Source: Prevotella sp. E13-17 (GTDB lineage: Bacteria; Bacteroidota; Bacteroidia; Bacteroidales; Bacteroidaceae). Taken from it: a DNA stretch of 64,000 bases. Of this stretch, positions 20,101 through 28,227 are shown in pieces (position 1 is the first letter of the stretch; every line of letters begins with the position of its first letter). Made by a program: the position numbers and the translations under genes. The notes under the pieces are model-generated. The model was not told the origin of the DNA. It was given only the letters and a program-made list of their open reading frames with translations, and did not search any database. The DNA lies in contig NZ_CP091787.1 of the NCBI RefSeq assembly GCF_022024035.1, forward strand, positions 2,666,001 to 2,730,000, in the 5' to 3' direction.

Positions 20101-20255
20101 GTACTTCGATAAACGGACGTGCATATGCAACTGTGCAAAATGTTATGACGATTACCAACTATACAGGAATTGATCCTGAGGTAGCCAGTGGCGTTGATGG
20201 CGACATTTACCCACGTCCTATCACGACGATTCTTGGTGTCAGCTTGAACTTCTAA
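17184..20255 (+). CDS. susC: SusC-like TonB-dependent outer-membrane transporter
   Basis: A 1023-residue barrel that imports starch oligosaccharides in complex with SusD, powered by TonB. Parts in order: signal peptide (to about 29, AFAQ), carboxypeptidase-D-like regulatory domain (30-100), TonB box with VVVIGYG (109-115), plug domain with the IRIRGGSS...YGSRASNGVIIITTKKG signature split over about 165-240, then the 22-strand barrel ending in aromatic Phe. It is first gene of a four-gene operon, under operator O2. The combination with SusD, two SusE/F-type lipoproteins and amylases points to starch as ligand. Confidence 0.95.
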   Translation: MMKQVNIKLPFRMLALVVGLFLAMGAFAQNITVKGHVKDATGEVIIGATVRVAGTQNATITDFDGNFTLQAKQGADIQISYVGYQMATVKAAANLEVVLKDDTAVLENVVVIGYGRAKKSDLTGSVTAIKPDEKNHGLNVNAQDMISGKIAGVSVISGDGRPGGGAQIRIRGGSSLNASNDPLIVIDGLAMDNYGVQGLSNPLSMVNPNDIESFTVLKDASATAIYGSRASNGVIIITTKKGRSGQKPTFNYNSNVSIASVKKTTDVLDGPGLMSYIKKLYGEDSDAYAELGYYDANGNKQYANTDWQDEIFRTALSTDHNLTMSGGMKNMPYRVSIGYTNQSGVVKTDKFERFTGSFNLSPSLLKDHLKLNINGKGMIAKNHYAPGVVGAAIAMDPTKAVKSDYPVYRDYFGGYVQNFTGASYDGAANWKYTNKGTGNPVAALNQTNDRATSKSLIGNIEADYSIHGFEDLHLHMNAAMDLSTGKQDTDRQPNSAVANYYGWTNWSTMDTYNLQLSLYAQYMKDFADVHHFDAMAGYEWQHFHKQTDWFGHGTYPAGNTKYAEGTYYDAPKADQITMYKTENFLVSFFGRLNYSLMDRYMLTFTLRADGSSRFNWMKGNPNQQWGYFPAMALAWKMKEESFLKNIDVLTDAKLRLGWGITGQQEGIGDYTYIPVFKPNTNSHALYPVLDNGTTYRPEAFNAHLTWEKTTTWNAGIDLSFLNNRLEFNLDWYYRKTTDLINTVFVAAGSNFRNKVTSNIGSLHNTGFEFMTTVRPIQTKDWQWEVSYNFTYNHNEIDELIDGVGADYFVETGGGLTGTGGNIQAHTVGKPVSAFHVYQQVYDQNGKPIPNAFVDRNGNGYLDSGDRYYYYKPAADVLMGLSSKVQYKNWDLGFSMRASLGNYVFNSTASGSSNVGAGSVYTNGNLNNLRTVAVERGFTNVSQQQYASDYFVENASFLKLDNITLGYSFNKLFGTSINGRAYATVQNVMTITNYTGIDPEVASGVDGDIYPRPITTILGVSLNF

Positions 20256-20293
20256 CACAGTATTAAGGTAAAACAGTAAAAAGAATAATAGTT

Positions 20294-21979
20294 ATGAAAC
20301 TGAAATATATAACAACTGTGGTCGCTATTGCCTGCGGAATGTTTTTCACGTCATGCGTGAAAGACTTGGAGGTTGAAAATATTAATCCCCAAGATCTGTC
20401 AGACTTCAACCAAGACTATATCTTCAACAAAATCTATAGTAATCTTGTTCTCACTGGACAGACAGGTCCTAATGGTAGTTCCGACTTGGACGACATCGAT
20501 GAAGGTACTTCAAATATGACACGTCTTATTTGGTATCTTAATGTGCTCACTACAGACGAAGGACACTGCTGGTGGAACGACCCTGGTATTCCTGAGTTGA
20601 ATCATAACTCATGGACAAACTCGAATGTGCTGACTAAGGCACTATATTACCGACTCATGTTTGGTGTGACACTATGTAATTTCTATCTGGACAGTGCCAC
20701 GGGATCTGACGCAGTGACTCTTCAGAAGCGTGCCGAAGCTCGTTTCATGCGCGCATTCCATTATTTCTATCTGATGGACCTCTATGCCAATCCACCGTTC
20801 CTGACTAAATTGTCAAGCGAAAAAGCGCCTCAGATTCAGCGCGCAGACCTCTTCAAATATTTGGAAGGCGAACTGTTAGACATTATTGGAGAAGGCTCTG
20901 GCAATGAGGTATTAGCAGACGCGAAGGCTACCGACTATGGCCGTGCCGACAAGGCTGCAGGCTATCTGCTGCTGGCTCGCATGTATCTAAACGCAGAAGT
21001 ATATACAGGTACTGCTCGTTGGAACGAAGCGAAGACCTATGCAGACAAAGCGATAAACACCAGCTATAAGCTTTGTACGACTCCGAAGAATGGTTTCAGC
21101 GCTTACCAATTACTCTTCATGGGCGATAACGACACCAACGGTGCTCAAGACGAAATCATTCTCCCTGCCCTTCATGATGGTGACAAAACCCAGACATGGG
21201 GTGGTTCACTCTACATGATAGCAAGCAACATGTCAGACAAGATGCGTGAAATGGATCTTTATGGTGCTACTGATGAAAATGGTGATGCCATCAAGGGTTA
21301 CGGCACCAATCAGGCATGGGACCGTGGCGTACGCGCACGCAAACAGTTCTCTCAGGTATTCTTTGGCAGCAAATCATCCTCTGCCCCCAGTGGTCTTCCC
21401 AAGGACATCGTAACGAGTGCTGGAGACGACCGTGCTATTTTCTACACCACTGGTCAGACCATGAGTATCGAGACTGAATCATCTACAAGCAATGGTCTCG
21501 TCTATATGAAATACAACAACCTCCATGCTGATGGCACATCGGGACACGACCCCAGCGGTCGTTTTGTCGACACCGACTATCCCATGTTGCGTCTTGCTGA
21601 GGCATACCTCATTTCTGCTGAAGCCGATGCTCGTCTGAATGATGGAACATGTACATCGGCAGGCATAGAGCGTATCAAGGATTTGCGCAAGCGTGCCAAT
21701 GTTAAGAGTTCCAACAAGTACGATGGAACAAGCCCGGAGGCTTTAACCAGTGTTACACTGGAGAACATCTTCCAGGAATGGTCACGCGAGTTTGGCTTTG
21801 AAGGAATGCGCCGTATGGTACTTGTTCGCTGGAACCGCTTTGCAGGTCAGAGCGACTATACTTGGGAATGGATGGGCGGAACAAAGGCCGGAACACAGTT
21901 CGACAAGCGCTTCAATATCTTCCCCATTCCTGACAGCGAATTGAATGCGAACCCCAACATTAAGCCTAATTACAATTAA
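20294..21979 (+). CDS. susD: SusD-like starch-binding lipoprotein
   Basis: A 561-residue lipoprotein that caps the SusC barrel and binds starch helices. Lipobox FTSC with Cys21, followed by VKDLE, a Lys-Asp type surface export signal. The body shows the RagB/SusD helical TPR fold (FMRAFHYFYLMDLYANPPF at about 150-170; LRLAEAYLISAEADARLN; C-terminal region ending FPIPDSELNANPNIKPNYN, a typical SusD ending). It lies 38 bp after susC. Confidence 0.94.
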   Translation: MKLKYITTVVAIACGMFFTSCVKDLEVENINPQDLSDFNQDYIFNKIYSNLVLTGQTGPNGSSDLDDIDEGTSNMTRLIWYLNVLTTDEGHCWWNDPGIPELNHNSWTNSNVLTKALYYRLMFGVTLCNFYLDSATGSDAVTLQKRAEARFMRAFHYFYLMDLYANPPFLTKLSSEKAPQIQRADLFKYLEGELLDIIGEGSGNEVLADAKATDYGRADKAAGYLLLARMYLNAEVYTGTARWNEAKTYADKAINTSYKLCTTPKNGFSAYQLLFMGDNDTNGAQDEIILPALHDGDKTQTWGGSLYMIASNMSDKMREMDLYGATDENGDAIKGYGTNQAWDRGVRARKQFSQVFFGSKSSSAPSGLPKDIVTSAGDDRAIFYTTGQTMSIETESSTSNGLVYMKYNNLHADGTSGHDPSGRFVDTDYPMLRLAEAYLISAEADARLNDGTCTSAGIERIKDLRKRANVKSSNKYDGTSPEALTSVTLENIFQEWSREFGFEGMRRMVLVRWNRFAGQSDYTWEWMGGTKAGTQFDKRFNIFPIPDSELNANPNIKPNYN

Positions 21980-22004
21980 GCAAACCTAATAATACTATAC
22001 AGAT

Positions 22005-23222
22005 ATGAAAAAGTTAAGCATTATATTTTCATTGATGGTAAGTGTTTTCTTTATGGTAGCTTGTGATGCTGATCGCGATGACAATCCCGTCATAGACCTG
22101 TCAAAGACACAAGAGCCCATTACATTAAACACGCCGACGTTTGCCAATAGTACATACGACTTGGCAAACACAGACTCAGTGACGTTGACCTGTACGGCAC
22201 CCAGCTACGGATTTCCAGCAACGGTGACATATGTTATACAGATATCAATAGATAGCGACATGTCTGATCCCAGTGAGCTGACAACAACCTATTATCAGAA
22301 TAAGATGATTGTTCCTGGCAAAGAGATTGCCATGGCAACCACCAAGCAGATGATTAAAAAGAAAGGACTGAAACAGGAAGACTTCCCTGTTGAGACACCA
22401 GCTTACATACGTATCCGTGCTTACATTGCCGGAACTCCTGAAACAGAGACTACGTCAAACATCGTTAAACTGAACAAGGTCAAACTTAATTTCGCTCTGC
22501 CTGATGTTGTGATGCCTGACTCATTATTCGTCATTGGTACATTTAACGATAACGATTGGGAGAAAGCAGTCAAGACCATACAGGTCAACAACTCTACCCA
22601 GAACCATTGGCGTATGGTTTGGCTTGACAAGAGGGGTATTCGCCTCAGTCCAATTAAGGGAGAGCCAAACTTTGACGACAATATGATCACTCCAGTCTAC
22701 AAATGTAATACACTTGGCTTCTATGTATCTAACGACGGACTTGTAACGACAGATACTCCAGGTTGGTACATTATGCTGGTTGAAGGCGTCGGCAATAATG
22801 AGAAACGTCAGTTAACCCTGACCTACAGATTCTACGAAGCTAATGTATGGCTCATCGGTCCTGCATTAGAAGATGTTCTTGGTGATGACATTAAGGACTT
22901 CTGGGTGGAAAAGACATTGAGAACCAACTATACAGACTATGTTAAGTTTACGGTTCCTACAACAATGAATGGTCAGTTCGTATCTCCCCCACTGCCAGGA
23001 GACGCCGAGGCTGACGATGGCGGTGTACGTGCATATGTAAGCATCAAGTGGGATTGGTGGCAAACAGAGTTCATGGCATATCCCAAAGACCGCACCAGCA
23101 GTTCATGTGTTATTAAGTACCGTGGTAATGGTGATGAGGTGAAACCGTTTGTCAGCGCAAGAAAAGGACAGCGTATCTATCTGAATTTCTGCGACGATAC
23201 GGGTGAGATAAAAAATGAGTAG
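22005..23222 (+). CDS. susE: SusE-like surface starch-binding lipoprotein
   Basis: A 405-residue lipoprotein (lipobox MVAC, Cys20, followed by DADRDDN, an acidic surface-export signal). The N-terminal immunoglobulin-like SusE domain spans about 35-160 (ITLNTPTFANSTYDL...). Starch-binding modules follow, with Trp-rich segments (DNDWEKAV, RMVWLDK, IKWDWWQTEF). The closest known role is SusE/SusF, which hold starch at the cell surface without hydrolysing it. It lies 25 bp after susD in the operon. Confidence 0.82.
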   Translation: MKKLSIIFSLMVSVFFMVACDADRDDNPVIDLSKTQEPITLNTPTFANSTYDLANTDSVTLTCTAPSYGFPATVTYVIQISIDSDMSDPSELTTTYYQNKMIVPGKEIAMATTKQMIKKKGLKQEDFPVETPAYIRIRAYIAGTPETETTSNIVKLNKVKLNFALPDVVMPDSLFVIGTFNDNDWEKAVKTIQVNNSTQNHWRMVWLDKRGIRLSPIKGEPNFDDNMITPVYKCNTLGFYVSNDGLVTTDTPGWYIMLVEGVGNNEKRQLTLTYRFYEANVWLIGPALEDVLGDDIKDFWVEKTLRTNYTDYVKFTVPTTMNGQFVSPPLPGDAEADDGGVRAYVSIKWDWWQTEFMAYPKDRTSSSCVIKYRGNGDEVKPFVSARKGQRIYLNFCDDTGEIKNE

Positions 23223-23240
23223 TAATATAATAACATAGAA

Positions 23241-24416
23241 ATGATTATGAAAAAGATATTATCATTATTGATGCTCGTCATCGCAGGCTGGTCACTGACC
23301 GCCTGTGATGAAAGCCACAATGACTATCCGATGCCACCTGTTTACCCGCAGGAGCCCGTAATAACAGTTGACGGTTTCCAGGCCGCAGTTTCTGCCGCAG
23401 CCACAACCCCCATTGACTTAGGTGTCATGACGGAAGATGCTGTCAAGATGTTTACCCTTACCACAGGAACTCTACCCAGTGGAATAACTTTTGAGAATTT
23501 ACGCATCGAAGCAAGACCTGTGGACAAACCTAAGTCACAGCCTCATGATGTTATGGCAACAGAAGACGGAAATGTCACTAAGGAGGAGCTTACTAATCTG
23601 GTGTATGCTTTCTATGGCAAAAAAGCTACAGAACGTACATTCACAGCTCAGGTACTGGCAAATGCAGTTCATGACAAAGAAGCGCAATTAATCTACCTGT
23701 CCGACCCCTTCACAATCAGGATTACACCTGAGAAGCTTGAAGATCCGTACTACTATCTGTTTGGTAAGGCAACAGGAAATGTGACGGCCGACAATGCTTA
23801 CAAGTACGTCATGACTCCTATTGAAGGTAACGACATGGCATTCTCGTACACCACAAAGTATACCGCACGTACGGCTGGTGACATATTGGTATGGAATATC
23901 AGCTACTGGAAGAACGACTATCCTAAGAAGGACTTCTCTAAAGTCTATGCAACTGAAACCAAAAACGACAAGTCTATAAACGGAAATGTTGTTCAGGGCA
24001 ACAAGGATAACTTCTTCATTGCTCCAACAGCTGAGTACTACACATTCACCATTGATCTGGAGGCACTTACCTTTAAGTGGGAAAAACTTGAGAACCAGAA
24101 TCCTACCACTTATACCAGTATTGCCATGTTACTTGCCAGCGACAACAGCGAGATTGAACTCACTGCTGTTGATCCTACCAAGCATAATTGGTACTATCGT
24201 CATACATTCGCCAGCGACACTGACCTGAAGTTCCGTGCTAATCATAGCGATGACATGGTTTGGGGCTATGGCGAAAACGACAAGGAATGGAATGCCGGTA
24301 TTGATTGGGCAAAGATTTGCACAAAGGACAAGAAGAACATTACTGTACCAGCAGGTACCTATGATGTTTACTTCTGTGACATCACTGGTGCAGCCCACTT
24401 TGTCCCCGTAGAATAG
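23241..24416 (+). CDS. SusF/SusE-type surface lipoprotein
   Basis: A 391-residue lipoprotein with lipobox LTAC (Cys22 from ATG 23241) and an acidic export signal (DESHND). The N-terminal region (about 30-160) is an Ig-like domain different from that of the preceding SusE. The C-terminal half has two beta-sandwich repeats with Trp/Tyr ligands (ILVWNISYWKNDY; KFRANHSDDMVWGYGENDKEW), as in starch-binding SusE/F modules. ATG 23247 is an equally good start. Last gene of the susC operon. Confidence 0.75.
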   Translation: MIMKKILSLLMLVIAGWSLTACDESHNDYPMPPVYPQEPVITVDGFQAAVSAAATTPIDLGVMTEDAVKMFTLTTGTLPSGITFENLRIEARPVDKPKSQPHDVMATEDGNVTKEELTNLVYAFYGKKATERTFTAQVLANAVHDKEAQLIYLSDPFTIRITPEKLEDPYYYLFGKATGNVTADNAYKYVMTPIEGNDMAFSYTTKYTARTAGDILVWNISYWKNDYPKKDFSKVYATETKNDKSINGNVVQGNKDNFFIAPTAEYYTFTIDLEALTFKWEKLENQNPTTYTSIAMLLASDNSEIELTAVDPTKHNWYYRHTFASDTDLKFRANHSDDMVWGYGENDKEWNAGIDWAKICTKDKKNITVPAGTYDVYFCDITGAAHFVPVE

Positions 24417-24440
24417 CAATCATCTGATTATCAATTAAAA

Positions 24441-24475
24441 GAAGTGAGGTGTGGTTAATGCAACCCACCCACTTC
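24441..24475 (+). terminator. imperfect hairpin after susF
   Basis: GAAGTGAGGTGTGGTT can pair, with bulges, with AACCCACCCACTTC 5 bases later. No strong T run follows. It probably ends or attenuates the susCDEF transcript, just before operator O3. Confidence 0.45.
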
Positions 24476-24494
24476 CTTACAACCTTAGAAACGC

Positions 24495-24506
24495 GAAAAC
24501 GTTTGC
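24495..24506. promoter_or_regulatory. LacI-family operator O3
   Basis: GAAAACGTTTGC differs from the perfect palindrome at one base. It lies 55 bp upstream of the -7 box of the 24648 gene. Confidence 0.75.
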
Positions 24507-24561
24507 ATCTCGCTAATTACATTTTTTTTCAAGAACGTGAACACACATTCCAAAAAATATT

Positions 24562-24569
24562 TAATTTTG
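24562..24569 (+). promoter_or_regulatory. -7 box of the 24648 gene
   Basis: TAATTTTG, about 80 bp before the start codon. There is no -33 box. Confidence 0.65.
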
Positions 24570-24647
24570 CCACAGAAAGGACATGACGCGTTAAAACAAC
24601 AGAACATTAATTCTTACTATAATTATTAACTTTAAAACGAAACAATT

Positions 24648-25829
24648 ATGAAGAAAATTTTTACGCTATTAGTAATGCTGGCAGCAGCCCTTGGCATGCA
24701 GGCACAAGACACATGGACCATTGCTGGTGATGCAGCTTTGATGGGTGATGGTTGGAATCCTGCTTCAGAGACTAACGTCATGACCACGACTGACAACATC
24801 CACTATACTTTGGTCAAGGAGAACGTGATGTTGAAGAAAAACACCTATTACTTCAAAGCTTGTGTCAATGGAGGTTGGCCTAATGCTATCGGTAAAGATG
24901 GAGTGAGCGGTGATGACGCTCAGAACGTACCCATTGAAATTGCAGAAAATGGTGCATACAAAATCACATTCTCACTTGATCTTACTGAGGGGAAAGTTGC
25001 GTTAAATGCAGTAGCCGAAAAAACCGGTGAATACGATGGGCCAACGGAAAGCACCGTAGTCCTCGCTGGTGCTACCGCAATTTTTGGTGAAAGCTGGAAA
25101 GCAGATGCTGAAGCTAATACAATGATTACAAAGGATGGTATTCACTATACTTTGCAAAAAACTGATGTCATTCTGGAAGCATATGTTAATTATGAATTCA
25201 AAATTGTAGTTGACGGACAATGGAATGGTAATGCTGGCGAAGGCAAATTTGCTTCAAAAGACGAAGAGGGAAAAGATTATCCCAACATTATGATTGCAGT
25301 TGAAGAGAATGGTAAATACACCATTAGCTTTAGCGTAGACCTTGAGAACAGAGAATTTACCGTGGAAGCCACAAAGACAGGTGATGTTATCATTGCTGAA
25401 AAGACTTGGACAATTGCAGGTAGCAGCGAACCTATCTTCGGTACAACTTGGGATCCTACAAATACAAAAAACGACATGGTTAAGTTGGAAGACGGCTCAT
25501 TCGAACTGATTAAGCCTAACATCGAACTTGATGCAACAGAATTCCAATTCAAAGTATGTGCAAACCATAGTTGGGACGAGTCATATGGTGATGGTGGTGA
25601 AAACATGAGTTTCACAGTTGAGCTTGCTGGCACCTATGACGTCATCTTCACATTCATTCCTGACTCTAAGTTCCTCACAGTTGAATTGACGGAACCAGAT
25701 CCAGCAGGAATTAGCACTGTAAAGACCATCAAAGCCAACAATGCTATCTACAACATGCAAGGTCAGCGCATCAATAAAGCATTCCGCGGTATCGCTATCC
25801 AGAATGGTCGTAAGATGCTGATGAAGTAA
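24648..25829 (+). CDS. secreted three-module SusE/F-like starch-binding protein
   Basis: A 393-residue protein with a type I signal peptide (MKKIFTLL...GMQAQD) and no lipobox. Three tandem repeats of about 115 residues each start with a (T)WTIAGD/VVLAGAT/WTIAGSS motif and contain W(N/K/D)P..., Y(Y/E)FK(A/I/V)C and NG.Y.I.FS.DL. These resemble single SusE/F starch-binding modules. The C-terminus (AIYNMQGQRINKAFRGIAIQNG...) is nearly identical to that of the second amylase and may be a type IX sorting signal. It has its own promoter and operator O3. A soluble or surface-attached starch binder is likely; the binding claim is inference from repeats and context. Confidence 0.7.
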   Translation: MKKIFTLLVMLAAALGMQAQDTWTIAGDAALMGDGWNPASETNVMTTTDNIHYTLVKENVMLKKNTYYFKACVNGGWPNAIGKDGVSGDDAQNVPIEIAENGAYKITFSLDLTEGKVALNAVAEKTGEYDGPTESTVVLAGATAIFGESWKADAEANTMITKDGIHYTLQKTDVILEAYVNYEFKIVVDGQWNGNAGEGKFASKDEEGKDYPNIMIAVEENGKYTISFSVDLENREFTVEATKTGDVIIAEKTWTIAGSSEPIFGTTWDPTNTKNDMVKLEDGSFELIKPNIELDATEFQFKVCANHSWDESYGDGGENMSFTVELAGTYDVIFTFIPDSKFLTVELTEPDPAGISTVKTIKANNAIYNMQGQRINKAFRGIAIQNGRKMLMK

Positions 25830-25876
25830 TATACTAATAATCGTAAATCGATACAACTCGATTTACAACAATACAT

Positions 25877-25914
25877 GAAGAGGCGGACATCCATGATGAG
25901 ATGTCCGCCTCTTC
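25877..25914 (+). terminator. terminator after the 24648 gene
   Basis: Perfect 15-bp stem GAAGAGGCGGACATC (25877-25891) / GATGTCCGCCTCTTC (25900-25914) with an 8-base loop, followed by a T-rich stretch. Confidence 0.85.
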
Positions 25915-25925
25915 TATATTACAGA

Positions 25926-25937
25926 ACAACCGATTGC
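25926..25937. promoter_or_regulatory. degenerate LacI-family operator O5 (first amylase)
   Basis: ACAACCGATTGC matches the operator at 9 of 12 positions, keeps the central CG and the TTGCAT right flank, and lies exactly 55 bp from the -7 box. I found it by looking where the spacing rule predicts. Confidence 0.5.
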
Positions 25938-25992
25938 ATATACACAATTAAGTTTTCACACTAAAAGAGATATAACCAATCATTAATATTCG

Positions 25993-26000
25993 TATATTTG
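25993..26000 (+). promoter_or_regulatory. -7 box of the first amylase gene
   Basis: TATATTTG, 30 bp before the start codon, with no TTTG at -33. Confidence 0.65.
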
Positions 26001-26029
26001 CAAGACAATAACTATAAAGCGCGAAAACG

Positions 26030-28048
26030 ATGAAAAAGCTACTACTTTCACTGCTAACGCTTCTTGTATCTTCACCAATGATGGCACAGGGTTGGCCATC
26101 AGAATACAAGGGAGTCATGTTGCAAGCCTTTTATTGGGACTCCTATAACAAGGCTTCAAAATGGACAAATCTACAAGCACAGGTTGACGAGTTATCACAG
26201 TATTTCCAACTGGTATGGATACCACAGAGCGGTAACTGCAATGGAAAATCCATGGGTTACGACCCATACTATTTGTTTCCAGGTACTGACCACTATACCA
26301 GCTCTTTTGGAAGCGAAAAGCAATTACGCTCAATGATTAGCACCTTTAAAGAAAAAAAAATAGAAACAATTGCTGATGTAGTCATCAACCACCGAAAAAG
26401 CGGAAGCGGATGGTTTGGGTTTCCCACAGAAACATATAACAACATCACCTACACGATGACCTCGACAGATGTCTGCAGCGACGATGACAACGGCAAGGCA
26501 CAAACAGAAGCCACACGTCTGAAAGTGGCCCTCGGCGCTGCAGACACAGGCGAAGGTTGGGATGGCATGCGCGACCTTGATCACAAGAGCGAGAATGTTC
26601 AAAATATAGTCAAAGCCTATCTCCATGCGTTACTGGAGGATTTAGGCTATGCAGGCTTCCGCTATGACATGGTAAAGGGTTATAGTGGCACATTCACAGG
26701 CCTCTATAATAAAGACTCTAGCCCCAAATACTCGGTGGGAGAATACTGGGATGGAAATGCGTCAAATGTAAAATCATGGATTAACAGCACTAAGGTTGAT
26801 AATGTCATTCAAAGTGCAGCTTTCGATTTTCCATTCAGATATACTGTCCGTGATGCATGCAATAATGGAAACTGGGCAAAACTAGCCAATAGTAGTCTTG
26901 CATCAGATGGCAACTACAGACGATATGGTGTCACCTTCATTGAGAACCACGACACGGAATTCCGTTCTGCAAATGCGCCACAAGATCCCATCAAAAAAGA
27001 CACATTGGCAGGTAACGCACACATGCTGGCAATGCCAGGAACACCTTGTGTATTCTTAAAGCACTGGATTGACTGCAAGGAATTCATCAAGCCAATGATT
27101 GAGGCCAGAAGACTAGCAGGCATTAGCAACACCAGTAGTATCACACGACTAAAGAACAGCACCGCTTGTTATGCGTTCTCTACAGACGACCGTCTGATAG
27201 CCGTGCTTGGAAACGTATCAGACTATGCACCAACCGACAATGGATGGGTAAAGATTTTGGATGGCTACCATTACGCTTATTACATCCGCAATACAGTTGG
27301 AAATACAGCATGGATCAGTCATGCATCAGGCAAGTATCAAGGAGAGCAGAAGGTAATACTTGCTGCAATAACTACTCAGAATGCCCGCATAGTTTATACT
27401 ACAGACGGTTCAACTCCTACGGCTTCGAGTCCTAGTGTAGCTAGCGGTGAGAAGATTACCATTCCTATTGGCACAACAACCTTGAAGGCTGCCATGCTTG
27501 TCAATGGAAACATCACAGGCGACATCATCACACGTGAGTATGAAGTGGAATATGTAGAGCCTTTCTCTATTCCGAGTTTCTGTACCGTAGCTGATGGTGA
27601 GGTGTGCGCCTTCTTCGAAGCTCCTATAACATGGACGAATACCATCAAGTGCTGGGCGTGGAACGCCAACAATAGCAACGCCAACTATACGGGGGGCACA
27701 TGGCCAGGCGTTGAATGCACCAAGTTAGGAACGAACAACGGGAAGGATGTATGGAAGTGGACATTCAAAGCTACCGATTACAAGGGTAGCGGTAATGCCA
27801 CCCAACCTACTCTTATCATTTTTAGTAGCAATGGTAACCCACAGACAGACAACCTGACATTCAAGAACGGAGGATACTACAATCAAGATGGCTTACGCGA
27901 CATTGTCACAGGTATCGGTAACGTCGTTAATAAGCAACAAAACAGATTGCAACGATATTATACCATAGACGGTCGCTATGCGGGAAACGACAAATCCACA
28001 CTGCCGCACGGTATCTTTATCACCAACGGGAAAAAGTTCGTACGATAA
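26030..28048 (+). CDS. secreted alpha-amylase 1, GH13, with starch-binding module
   Basis: A 672-residue endo-acting enzyme on alpha-1,4-glucan. It has a type I signal peptide (to about MMAQ, residue 20) and a GH13 barrel with catalytic D213 (GFRYDMVKGY), E238 (SVGEYWDG) and D308 (FIENHDTEF). A chitobiase/hexosaminidase C-terminal type domain follows (ARIVYTTDGSTPTASSP, about 455-510), then a CBM26-like module (KCWAWNANNSNANYTGGTWPG, about 545-630). The tail (YYTIDGRYAG...HGIFITNGKKFVR) resembles a type IX sorting signal. Unlike SusG of Bacteroides it has no lipobox. It is followed by a strong terminator and regulated by the predicted O5 site. Confidence 0.9.
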   Translation: MKKLLLSLLTLLVSSPMMAQGWPSEYKGVMLQAFYWDSYNKASKWTNLQAQVDELSQYFQLVWIPQSGNCNGKSMGYDPYYLFPGTDHYTSSFGSEKQLRSMISTFKEKKIETIADVVINHRKSGSGWFGFPTETYNNITYTMTSTDVCSDDDNGKAQTEATRLKVALGAADTGEGWDGMRDLDHKSENVQNIVKAYLHALLEDLGYAGFRYDMVKGYSGTFTGLYNKDSSPKYSVGEYWDGNASNVKSWINSTKVDNVIQSAAFDFPFRYTVRDACNNGNWAKLANSSLASDGNYRRYGVTFIENHDTEFRSANAPQDPIKKDTLAGNAHMLAMPGTPCVFLKHWIDCKEFIKPMIEARRLAGISNTSSITRLKNSTACYAFSTDDRLIAVLGNVSDYAPTDNGWVKILDGYHYAYYIRNTVGNTAWISHASGKYQGEQKVILAAITTQNARIVYTTDGSTPTASSPSVASGEKITIPIGTTTLKAAMLVNGNITGDIITREYEVEYVEPFSIPSFCTVADGEVCAFFEAPITWTNTIKCWAWNANNSNANYTGGTWPGVECTKLGTNNGKDVWKWTFKATDYKGSGNATQPTLIIFSSNGNPQTDNLTFKNGGYYNQDGLRDIVTGIGNVVNKQQNRLQRYYTIDGRYAGNDKSTLPHGIFITNGKKFVR

Positions 28049-28054
28049 AAAACT

Positions 28055-28092
28055 GCAACCAGCCTGAATGATTTTGCATTCAGGCTGGTTGC
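28055..28092 (+). terminator. terminator after amylase 1
   Basis: Perfect 16-bp stem GCAACCAGCCTGAATG (28055-28070) / CATTCAGGCTGGTTGC (28077-28092), 6-base loop, then TTT. Confidence 0.88.
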
Positions 28093-28111
28093 TTTCATAT
28101 TCCTCACTCGC

Positions 28112-28123
28112 GCAAACGTTTTC
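28112..28123. promoter_or_regulatory. LacI-family operator O4 (second amylase)
   Basis: GCAAACGTTTTC differs from the perfect palindrome at one base, on the opposite arm to O3. It lies 55 bp upstream of the -7 box. Confidence 0.75.
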
Positions 28124-28178
28124 ATTTTATCCTAGTCTCTTTTTGCACACACGACACATGTACTATCACAAAAAAAAC

Positions 28179-28186
28179 TATTTTTG
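28179..28186 (+). promoter_or_regulatory. -7 box of the second amylase gene
   Basis: TATTTTTG, 41 bp before the start codon. No -33 box. Confidence 0.65.
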
Positions 28187-28227
28187 CTAAATAAAACTAT
28201 AAGTACAACTAACGATTAAATTTTATC

